From Theocolax elegans (Eukaryota > Arthropoda > Insecta > Hymenoptera > Cerocephalidae): DNA of 64,000 bases. Below are positions 23,282 to 33,240 of the stretch, piece by piece. Made by a program: the position numbers and the translations under genes. Below the pieces are notes generated by a model. It saw only the letters and a list, made by a program, of their open reading frames with translations, was not told the DNA's origin and searched no databases. The stretch is from NCBI GenBank assembly GCA_026168455.1, contig CM047429.1, positions 6,599,125 through 6,663,124 of the forward strand, read 5' to 3'. Numbering within the stretch: the first letter of the stretch is position 1; each line of letters opens with the position of its first letter.

Positions 23282-24812
23282 CACATGGTGGACACCAGCA
23301 GGGGAGTTCATCAGTTTTATCCCTATGGGCAAGATCCCAGCTACCTTCCAGCACTAGCTAGTATAGATGGCCTTCGTCAAGCGTCAGAAGAAGAGGAAAA
23401 AGAAATAAAAAGGTCCTAGACAGTCTTATCCCGAAAACCCCGAAAACACTTGGTGCGACAACTTTGGCTTACCACAAAATAGATGTCCAGGGTCACGAGC
23501 CTATAAGACAAAGGATGAGGAAGTACTCAGCAAAATGTTGAAAGCAGGGCAAGAAGAGGTAGACCGTATGTTAAAAGAAGACATAATAGAACCATCAGAG
23601 AGTCCTTGGTGTAGTTGCCCAGTAATAGTCCCAAAAGCTGACGGCAAATACCGATTTTGTATTGACTATCGGCAGGTCAATAAAGTAACAAAAAGATTTG
23701 CTTATCCATTAAAAAACATGGATGATATACTAGATAAGTTAAGAGGAGCAAAATATATCTCAAATTAGATTTGTCGCAAGCTTATCATCAGATTTTACTG
23801 GAAGAAGGCAGTAAAGAAATAACTGCATTTGGCATACCGGGACGAGGCCTACACCACTTCAAGAGAATGCCCTACGGCTTAACAAACGCTCCAGCTACTT
23901 TCCAAAAGATCATGGAAAAACTAATCAAACCAGATTGGGAACCACATGTTTTCGTGTACTTAGACGATATAATTATTGTGACCCAAACGTTTAAAGATCA
24001 TGTTTTCTGGTTAAGTAAAGTACTGAAGGCGTTAAAAGAAGTGAATTTACAACTTAATCGAGATAAGTCAGAATTTTGCTGTGCCGAAGTAAAATATCTT
24101 GGTTATGTTGTAAATGAACATGGTCTACGTACTGATCCCGACAAAACTAAACCCGTAATCGAATATCCAGCACCCAAAAACCTCAAGCATCTCCGCAGAT
24201 TCCTAGGGATGATCGGATGGTATTCCCGGTTTATTCCGAATCTATCCGAAATAAAAAACCCCCTTACTCAGTTAACTAGAAAAGGTGTTCGTTGACACTG
24301 GGATGCAGAGCAACAGACAGCCTTTGAAAAACTGAAAATATCCCTTACTCAAGCACCCATTCTAGCACGACCCAATCTCACATTATTCTTTACGTTGCAG
24401 ACGGACGCAAGCAATTACGCGATAGCAGGTGTGCTTACGCAGGTAATTGATGGGGAGGAACATACAATCTACTATGTGAGTAGAACAATGACCAAAGCAG
24501 AACGCAATTACACTGTAACTGAAAAAGAGTGTTTAGCGGTTCTGTGGTCATTAGATAGGCTTAAAGGGTATCTTCAAGGAGAACAGTTTACCGTAATAAC
24601 AGACCATTTCAGTCTTTTATGGTTAAATAATCTCAAAGACCCTGCAAGCCGACTGTCACGATGGAATACAGCGCTACAAAATTACGATATCAAATTTGTA
24701 CATCGTAAAGGTGCTTTGCATCAAGTTCCGGACGCTTTATCAAGAGCGTGGGAAGAGTCAGAAGTAGAAGCTGTAGTTTCGACTCACATAGATGATCCAT
24801 GGTACATACGAA
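23282..24812 (+). repeat. Second unit of the pol tandem duplication
   Basis: The unit repeats the protease end, reverse transcriptase and RNase H. One-base losses at about 23415, 23535 and 23764 break the frame, but reverse transcriptase motifs up to KYLGYVV are otherwise identical to the first copy. It leads without a break into RNase H, integrase and the tail. Confidence 0.85.
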
Positions 24813-27202
24813 AAATGGAGAATGTACGGAAATTTCCAGCTAAGTATCCCGATTATAAAATCGAGAGTGGTTTTCTTTACGCACATCGTCCAAACCCATT
24901 AGTCGATCCATTGTTCCCTGATTTGGATGCGTGGAAATTAGTTCTTCCAGCATCAAACAGACCCCAAGCTCTTTTCGAAGCCCATAATACTCCTCAATCA
25001 GGACATTTAGGCATAGAAAAAACTTACGCACGTCTTGCGACTTATTATTATTGGCCAGGTTATTTTTACGATACCTCTTGTTATGTCCGATCGTGTCATG
25101 AATATCAAATCCACAAAAGTTGCCAATTGCCCCCGGCAGGGCTAATGGGCGAAAGAAATATCGAGGGACCATGGAAAGTTGTGGCTGCCGATATTATGGG
25201 CCCGAAACCAAAATCTAAACGAGGTTTCAGATACGTAATTGTTTCTGAAGATTTATTCACTCGTTACGTAGAAATTCAGCCACTTAGGAAGGCAGACGCT
25301 AAATGTGTATGGCAAGCTTTTGAAGATTTGATCAGAAACCGATGGGGATGCCCTAAGTTTTTGTTGACAGATAATGGGACTGAATTTGCCAATAAATTAA
25401 TGTCTGAACGCTTAGATGCTTACGGTATTAAGCAAACTACCACACCGCCTTATAGACCCCAAGCGAATCCGGTAAAGCGAGTAAACCGTATTTTAAAGCC
25501 TATGATTAACAGCTTTTTAGCTGAAGATCATAAAGAGTGGGATCTGCATTTAAAGGAATTTTGTTTCGCTTTAAATACAACGATTCACTCGTCGCTTAAA
25601 ACAACACCAGCGTTTATGAATTTGGGTAGAAATCCGGAACCATCCATCCTAATCCGAAAGCACCTCGAGAATCCCATTCCTATCCTTCCTGAAGACTCAG
25701 AAAAGTGGTCAGATCGTATGAAGAGACTTCCAGCTCTTCACGATTTAGTTAAACATCATATGGATAAAGCCACTGCTAGGCAAGCCAAATATTATAACAG
25801 GAATAGAAGGAATATTACTTACCAGATAGGAGATAAAATAGTTAGATTAAATCGTGTCCAATCTTCTGCAGAAGGAAATTTTGCAGCCAAACAGGCTCCG
25901 AAATTTGTAGGTCCAGCAACAGTAGTCGAAATTAAATCCCCTACTGTTTATATCGTAGAAGATGACGATACAAAGAAAAGAACTGAAATATCCATAGAGG
26001 ATATTAAGCGATACATTCCGCCCCGAAAGGTAAATAACAATCCCATTTCTATTCCAGATGTTACAACGGCGAAGCAGCCTACAAGGAAGGGGAGGAAGAG
26101 GCGGAACGTCGGCAGTGCGACGACCTCTGATGGGCGAGGCGCCGATCTACCCGCCTCCCCAAAACGTAGCAACGCTACCCACCCCAGCGACACCTCCAGC
26201 ACCACCGTCCCCGGTGCCTCAACGGACGCTTCCGAAGAGGGAAAAGAGTCCGGAAGGTTATCGGTACCGGGGTTACGTGCCGTACCGGGCGGATGTGACG
26301 GAGACGCCGAGCCACTACGGCGAAAGCGTCCCGCGGTACAGGCCCCCGCAACCACGGGGAAGAGGAAGGAGCCAGACGAGGGAGCCGGTGGCGAGAGACC
26401 TCCAAGGCGCCGAGGTCGGCCACGGAAAGCCGCCTGCGCCCTACGAGCAACAGCAGGTCCCGGTGAATCCACCGCCTCCTCCAGCACCAGTCCCTCAACC
26501 CCAACCCCATCCAGCACCACAGCCCCCTCCAGCACCATCTCACCAACCCCATCCAGCACCAACTTCCCAGTCCCATTCCCATCTAGCACCATTCCCTGTG
26601 ATCCGTCCCCAACCCCTTGCGCCGAATCTCCCGACCCCCTTCCCGCATTCCTCAGACCCATTACCCAAATATACCGCGACCCCTCCCAAGATCATGCAAT
26701 GCGCATCGTGCATTTTGTCCCTATCCCTATCCCGTATACCCCTTCCCTTACCCTTTCCGAATTGCCCCCACCCCTATTAGCCCCTATCCAAAACGCCCCT
26801 CCAGCACCCCGTCAAACTACCCCACCTCCCGAAGAACGCCGTACGGGACCGGTTTCCCCACCTATCCCATCCCTCTTGTCCCTGAAAATTTCCCCACCCC
26901 CCCAATTCCCCTCACCATCCAGCACCAGATCCCCAACAACCCCCCGACGATCCCAGCGAACCTGGATGCTTCCGGCCCAGAATCTCGCCGTGTCCAGCAC
27001 CCTGGCCCCACGTCCAACGGCGTACAGTAGCCGTAGAAGGCAGGGATGCTGGAACTGTGGAAGCAGGAACCACAGTTGGCAGAGGTGTCCGGAGGCAAGG
27101 ACCAAGTTTTGCCGCGGATGTGGCAGGACCGGGACGACCATCGAGGCCTGTCCGGAGTGCCATGAAGAGTGGGTACAAGCCCTGAGAGTTCACCCCAAAT
27201 AG
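24296..27202 (+). pseudogene. pol: pol, distal part: RNase H, integrase, long tail with zinc motifs
   Basis: The frame is open from just after an in-frame TGA (24293-24295), where relatives have Trp or Arg, to 27202. RNase H gives LQTDASNYAIAGVL, AVLWSLDRLKGYL and TDHFSLLWL. Integrase has a zinc domain whose last Cys is Tyr (CHEY, 25103-25105), then AADIMGP and LLTDNGTEF with the first two acidic residues. The third, normally Glu in NPVER, is Lys (25475-25477). After a GDKIVRL / FVGPATVVEI domain comes a roughly 390-residue Pro/Ser/Thr tail that ends in CWNCGSRNHSWQRC and CRGCGRTGTTIEACPEC. The two integrase changes predict an inactive enzyme. Confidence 0.85.
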
Positions 27203-28108
27203 GGGAATGTAGAAATTTTTATATTATTTTATTAAATGGATAAAACTTTTGAAATGTGACATGTATTTTACTCCCTTAAGACCCACACCATTCCCAAAAA
27301 TAGAGAAAATATACACACAATGTTAGTTTAGTACAATAGTTAATTGATAATTTCGAATTACATACAAACTTCACAAAGTATAATGGATTAAATTTTTAAT
27401 TGTTAAAGAATGAATTAATAAAGAAAACCAAATAATGTGTTTGATTCACTATAAGTTATTCATAATAATTTCATTATTATAGTCAATTCATGTCATTATT
27501 TAATCTTGACGTAAGCCACTTTCGACGGAGGAAAGCAACTCACCAGGTTATTAATGAATGAAAGTTTTCTATTCTAATACATTTTTTTCTTGGGATGATT
27601 GTTTCATGTTAGTTTGGGTTATGAATGTCGCGAATTTCGAAATTGGTCGGAAAGCGAGCTTGATAAGAGTTTGTAAGCCAGTCACACGTAATTCGAATCG
27701 AATAAAGTAATTTAATTATCGGAAAAGTAATAATTACACAATCAGCGTGTTACACGGTTACACAGATGAACTCTAAAAGAAAAGCTGTTCCAGATTCCAG
27801 TGTTCCAGAATTCAAGAAACCCATTACACTTATCAATTGGAAAATTTTTTTTTGTTATTCTTTTGAAGTTTAATAATAAGATATGCGAAAACAAAAAAAA
27901 AAATTAATTAATTTATTTTACGACACAAACAACACAGACAGTTACACTTTACACCGCTGTAGATAGCACCGGCTATCTTAGGTTAAGTTTTTACGTACTA
28001 GGATCTATTTAGAATCGTTTGGATCGCTAGTATTGTATTCATACTTCTGTGTGCATTGTGCATCCCCTTGCGTATTCTAAATCGAAGTAAGGTATAACTT
28101 CGGTTTGC
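27203..28108 (+). other. 3' untranslated region of the gypsy element
   Basis: AT-rich non-coding DNA between pol and the purine tract. It contains no envelope-like frame and no TCCAGCACC copy, unlike the rest of the element. Confidence 0.7.
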
Positions 28109-28118
28109 GAGGGGGGAG
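28109..28118 (+). other. Polypurine tract
   Basis: GAGGGGGGAG ends one base before the 3' LTR at 28120. It is the expected plus-strand primer for LTR retrotransposons. Confidence 0.85.
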
Positions 28119-28119
28119 T

Positions 28120-29525
28120 TGTGACATTGTAGTTATACTACATGTCACTTAGAAATAAACTAGCGAGACAAGGTATAGTGTAGCACCTGTCAAGCTTACT
28201 ATGCGAAGTAAGCGTGCTATACATACCAATTAAGTCCTATTAGACACACATATGCGAATGTGTGCAACCGATATAGGCTTACAGTGCGTAGTAAGCAGGA
28301 GAACCCGAAGCAAAGGAGATGCGACTCCTGACTGCGCACAATTGCACACACACACACACTGCTCCGTTGATCCAGCATCCTAATGCCTTCTCCAGCACCA
28401 GGAATGACCCGTACCATATCCCCAGGTCCCATCCAGCCTTGATTGCCCTCTCCAGCACCCAAGAGAAGCCTCCGATGTTGAGCAGCCCAGGTGAAGACTC
28501 CAGACCTTGGAATGAGGTAGCGCCCTTGCGCTCAAGCCACGGTGTACTGCCAATCAGAGTACCTGAAACGGTAATTAATTACCAAGTTGGTCGACTACTA
28601 AGGAACGAGGATGGAGAAGCTATAACCAGGCATAGCTTCTCCCAGGTATGTCAGCAGGACCAAAAGGAAAGGAGATGACATGTCTAGTTTGATGTTATGG
28701 CAGACACAAACAAACATCTATATAGAGCCCGAGGAAAGTAGGTAAATTACCTCGGCGGCACTCCATAGGACGACGACGATTCACCGCTGCCTGGCTCCGC
28801 TCACTGAGGGCTGTTATGAGACGCCGATGTGCTCGAGTTGTCCGGACACTCCGAGCCGAAGATCCCGTATTGACAACATACGGCACCTGCAACGAAGAAA
28901 CTCGAGGGGGCTCGATTTAGCTTAAAATCGAGGTAAAAAGGAACGATTTAAACGCTTACCTCGCAGATAGTATTCTCAGCAGGGCTGCAGTTACTCAATC
29001 GCCATCCAGCACCATGAAGTCAACGTCGTTGACGACATCTCCGTCGAGGCAGCGAAATCATGGCCCGAGCGGCCAGTACGAACTGAGCCGAGCGCGCACG
29101 ACTCGAGACGCGAGAGTAGGCGCGCCTGCGCAATACGCCGAGAAAAAACACTCTCGCTTCGTGCGTGCCGATAATCGACAGACTGCGACCGACCACCGAT
29201 CGTGTAACACGAGATACGGCAATTTTACAAATTACGTGTGTGTCCGAGGGATCCAGGAGACGAGCGTCGAGGTGAGCCGTGCTCCTTCCTCCCAAATCCA
29301 GCTTCCTTTAAGTGTGTGTGCGCGACGCGTGGTTAGGTGCGGGACGGCCCGCAATCACGCGAACGCGAGCGACCGCGGCCAACGTGACTGGCAATTTTGA
29401 ACGGCAAAGCCGCTGCTTTGCCGTGTATTATTCGTGGGCACCTTGAGTGCAATAAACCTGCAATCGTTTTGTTTTATCTTTGTTTTATTCGTGACTCCAC
29501 CCTAATCCCCAGTGGACACGTCACA
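28120..29525 (+). repeat. 3' LTR of the gypsy element
   Basis: 1406 bp, same termini as the 5' LTR. TCCAGCACC lies at 28391, 28451 and 29005. It retains the 14518-type hairpin, TATA box and AATAAA. It is followed by the target duplication ACTC at 29526-29529. Confidence 0.93.
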
Positions 29526-29610
29526 ACTCATATATAGTATTAAACAATTATTAAAGAAAAATGTTGACTTTTGTAAAAATATTATTCTTTTTTTATTGAA
29601 ACTTATATAG

Positions 29611-30108
29611 TGTAACAGTTTGGATAGAAGACGGATGTTTATTTTATTATCGCGGCTGCGCAGCGGTACAGTTAATTAAAATAAACGTAATTTTCCCACG
29701 TTACGACGGCGGACCCCTGTCCGCTCTATCAAATCTCTAAAGTGTTACTCTGAACCGAGGTCCAGTTTCATATAACAACCAGGTAAGTTGAAATCTCAAA
29801 TTAACCGCGAATTAAGGATATCGCGTCGAGCACTTGTCAATTTAAATATACGAGCTCGTACGATCACGAGAGGAATCGTTCGAGGGATAAAATTCGTTTA
29901 CTCGAACACTGAATTAAATTCTAATAATAAATTGAATTTATTGAAATAAATATTAAAATAAACAATAAACAAAAAATATCTAGCCCAGCTCTACGCTCGT
30001 AAATATAAGTCGATAAACGACCGACTTATAAAGAAAGGGGGGGGAGGGATATCGTAAACTAAGTATAAACAGTCATCGAGACTCGTATAGCACAATAAAT
30101 TAGCTAAT
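29611..30108 (+). repeat. Dispersed repeat, copy B
   Basis: Diverged copy of 1047-1561 in the same orientation (TGTAACAGTTTG, TGTTTATTTTATT, CGCGGCTGCGCAGCGG, ATAACAACCAGGTAA, CGACTTATAAAGA). It lies between the gypsy 3' LTR and a LINE and is related to neither. Confidence 0.75.
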
Positions 30109-30196
30109 TATTAGCGAATAAAACACGATTGCGTGATGTGGTACAACTTTATTAGCTGTTGGAATCATTAATAAATAACGATCAGCCGATGGTTTG

Positions 30197-30229
<33 letters not shown>
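30197..30229. repeat. (CT)n microsatellite
   Basis: About 16 CT units with one TT interruption. Confidence 0.9.
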
Positions 30230-30547
30230 GGTGTGTACAAAGTCGTTTGTTAATTCGCTCCGTCTTGTACCCTCATAAATATTCACCCAGCTGCCTCGAG
30301 ATTTTTACAGCGAATATCGTAGGAACGGGTACTGATTGCAGTAACTATTTTCACAAATAGTCTTCAATTCTTCAGTCAGTTGTCCTTAAGTTTTGCTATT
30401 TACAACATCTATAATTTGGAGGTTAGCTGCGAGACTGTGGAGAAAAGGCGGCTTGTCCGGCGTTCAGTGAGCAGGGATTCCAACATTCGCACGTAAGCAG
30501 ATTTTGCACACTACAAGGTCGGCTAGTGTGGACGCCTTCTCGCATAA

Positions 30548-31788
30548 ATGGCAACATCGCGCGGCTGGTTCGTGTGCGGCGTTCGCTTGACACGGAAGGA
30601 TTATGCGGAGGTCTGTGTCGCTTGTAATAACATCACACATTCGCACTGTTTTGAGGTCGCGCCGGGCACTTCGGAGCGCCGCTGTTGTGTATTGGCGAAA
30701 TCCAAAGTGCTAGCCGCGGCTCCCACAGAAGCGAGGGTGCCACCGCCTGGATTGCCGCGGCAAGCTAGCGCGAACTGCTATACCGCGCCGTCAACCACGC
30801 CTACTCCGCCCTCCTCCGTTTCCAAGCGCGTTGCCTCGCCTCCGTCGCCATCTACTTCTCAGATTGTCAAGCAACCTCGTGGCGCCACGCCTCTACCGCC
30901 CAACCACGCGTCGCGCGATATCTCGACCGATACCGACGCGATGGCGGGCGCTCCACCACCGTGGATGGAGAGTTTCGCGCGGAACCTTCAATTAAGCATC
31001 GAGAATATACAAACGAACATTCAAAGCGACTTAAAATCGGTGGTCGAGAAAGTGGACCGAGTAGAGGGTAAACTCGACGACTTGAAGGCGGATATGTTGG
31101 CTCTCCATGCTCGCGTAGACTTTTTTGAATCGGCCACGGAGGCGCGTTTTGCCAATTTTGGAGAGCACTTTGCTGAGCTCGAGACTCGCGTCACTGCCTT
31201 GGAAGAGATCGGGCCTTCCGGCGGTGAATCGGCTGCGCCGTTACTTAATGCTTCCGCTGACAACTTGAGAGACACGTGCGAGGTGTTGGCCACGGGATTG
31301 CCTCTATCGTCGTCTTTGCCGGATACCACCATTATCGAAAACATTCTGAATACCATCAAGCTGCCTTTACTATCGAAACAGGTGATCGAAATTCGACCCT
31401 GGCTGCCGCGACCAAAAACCCTTAGCCGAGAGCGAATTACCGACACAACCGCGCAACAGAGGAATTGTATTCCGTTTATCGTCGGCTACAGCCAGACACG
31501 CGGTCATCGATAGGGCGTATCTATTAATAATCTATTAAAGGGACAGTCGACATTAAAAATTCTTGGAGAGGGAGGTGATAGTTCGTTATTCATTCAACCG
31601 CTTTAGCCTAAGACCGTTTTCAATCTCTGGCAAGCAGCGATCCGCAAATGTAAAGAATTGGGTTACGCGAGGCCCACCGTAAATAATTTAACTGTATTCG
31701 TGCGAAAGGTGAGGGATAGCCCCCTTATACGCGTAAGTTCTGAGGCTGACATTAATCATCTCCCTCCTCTCTCATCTCGTACTACATG
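30548..31788 (+). pseudogene. LINE ORF1 (PHD-like finger, coiled coil), frameshifted
   Basis: The intact frame 30548-31513 begins with a partial zinc finger (FVCG ... VCVACNNITHSHCFEV). A Pro/Ser/Thr linker and a heptad-rich coiled coil (about residues 135-225, for example VVEKVDRVEGKLDDLKADML) follow. After 31513 the protein continues in shifted frames with GGDSSLFIQPL, KTVFNLWQAAIRKCKELGYA and SEADINHLPPL up to about 31788. The ORF1 protein is expected to bind LINE RNA and trimerise. The usual upstream half of the finger was not found. Confidence 0.65.
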
Positions 31789-31891
31789 AGACAGGACTGG
31801 TCAGGTCAGAAACATCAACTCATCTAATTCATTTTCCATTTTTCATTCTAATATAAATCGTTTAAAGACTCATTTTTCTTCAATCGAAGCA

Positions 31892-32520
31892 TTGGTCCTT
31901 CCAGAATCCCACGACGTCATTACTGTCACTGAAACCTTTCTTACTGAAAGCGATTCTTCCGAAATTCTCAAGTTACCTGGCTATACTCTTTATCGGTTGG
32001 ATCGTGTAGGTAAAGAGGATGGTGGTGTGGCGGCTTATGTTCGCGATGAGTTTGCAGTTACCATCTTAGCTCACTCCGGCCCTGTCTACTCGAACGCCCC
32101 CGAGATCATTGTTCTAAGATTAGTGAGTAAGACGGTGGCGCTGGCGTTAGCAGTGGTTTATCGTAGGCCTTCTGCCGCTTATCCAACGGAATTGTTTGAT
32201 ACTATAGCTGACATACTCCCTAATTTTAACCATGTCATTATAACGGGTGATCTCAATATAGACATGAAATCTTCTAGTGCTGCAGCGAACATGCTGAAAG
32301 GGAGTTTGAAGGCATTAGGCCTCTTCCTTATTCCATCCTAACCGACACACCATGCAATGACGTCGACGGGCTCATCTCATACTTGGTTGAATCTTCTCCT
32401 AGTTCGTGAGCCGGTACCTGAATTTGTTTATAATAAGTCAAGTGCACCCTTCGCGGCGGGTCATGACGCAATTAGCATCTCCCTAAAGATCAATAATCCG
32501 CAAGCGGGTGTCAAAAAGTT
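31892..32520 (+). pseudogene. LINE ORF2 endonuclease domain, broken
   Basis: Endonuclease landmarks: HDVITVTETFL with the catalytic Glu, GGVAAYVRDEF, VVYRRP and HVIITGDLNIDM with the catalytic Asp and Asn. After the stop at 32341 the frame resumes near 32380 with TWLNLLLVREP and FAAGHDAISI, the terminal Asp-His-type motif. One stop and a frame change disrupt it. Confidence 0.75.
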
Positions 32521-33240
32521 CTGGAAAAGGAACTGGGAGAAGATCAACCTACATCACCTTGCTACCACTTTCACCTCATTTATGGACAAATCAACGAATT
32601 TTTCATTACCAGCATCTCCACCTGTCATTGATTCACTTTCACCTGCTTGGCCTGACCAGCCTATTTGCATAGATTCATTATCATCCAATCATGTTAACAC
32701 ACTCTCATCCTCACTATCTCTTTTGTGCTGCTCCATTATCTTAACATTTAATGTGATTGCTCCAGCTAAACTTATCGCAGTAAGAAATAAGCATAAGCCT
32801 TGGTCACGCAATAGATTAGATCTGACATTAAAGCCAGAAATGCTGCTTTCAGGCTGTTTCGCAGTTCGAGATCTCCCATAGATTATAATGCTCACAAAGT
32901 ACTGAGGAATCAGGTTAAAGATACCATTAACTCTAGCAAATTTCATTATTTGCAATCAAAGCTCAATAACGAGAAGAATTCTGCTAAACCTTGGAAATTC
33001 CTCAGAAACATGGGTCTTGGCTCAAAACTAAATTCATCGCCATTAAAACATCTCTCAGCTCACCAACTTAACATTCATTATGCATCCATATCTAACCACA
33101 CCCCACCACTCACTATTAATTCTGTTGCATCTATCCTATCTAATTTATGTCATCTCCCCTCATCTCCCTCTTTCGCTTTTCTACCGGTGTCAGCCAAAAA
33201 AGTGCAGCGGGTAATAGTTAAATCTTCTTCCACCCACCCT
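32521..33240 (+). pseudogene. LINE ORF2 linker between endonuclease and RT, broken
   Basis: Frames read KKFWKRNWEKINLHHL, HKPWSRNRLDLTL and, from 32950, KPWKFLRNMGLGSKL and VASILSNLCHLP, the region before reverse transcriptase in CR1/Jockey-type elements. The RT palm (YADD) is absent because of a deletion near 33240. Confidence 0.6.

Larger units (their letters stand above)
14010..29525 (+). mobile_element. Complete Ty3/gypsy retrotransposon insertion (mdg1/412-like), 15.5 kb
   Basis: Direct repeats ACTC at 14006-14009 and 29526-29529 flank TGTGAC...GTCACA LTRs, a 4-bp target duplication. After the 5' LTR comes TGGCGACCGTGAC, the tRNA-Arg primer-binding site used by mdg1/412-type elements; before the 3' LTR is a purine tract. 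Inside are gag and pol (protease, reverse transcriptase, RNase H, integrase, then a long tail) and no envelope-like frame. Two internal tandem duplications inflate it from an expected 11-12 kb. By eye the outer LTRs differ at roughly 15-20 positions plus two small indels, so the insertion is fairly young. Frameshifts, a stop and altered catalytic residues make this copy non-autonomous. Confidence 0.93.

Noticed and set aside
25948..27193. Long minus-strand frames opposite the pol tail
   Set aside because: They are shadows of a C-rich low-complexity coding region, where stop codons are rare on both strands.
30464..30646. Minus-strand frame with CCHLCEK and CKICLR cysteine pairs
   Set aside because: It is antisense to the LINE ORF1 start. 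The cysteines arise from the complement of GC-rich coding.
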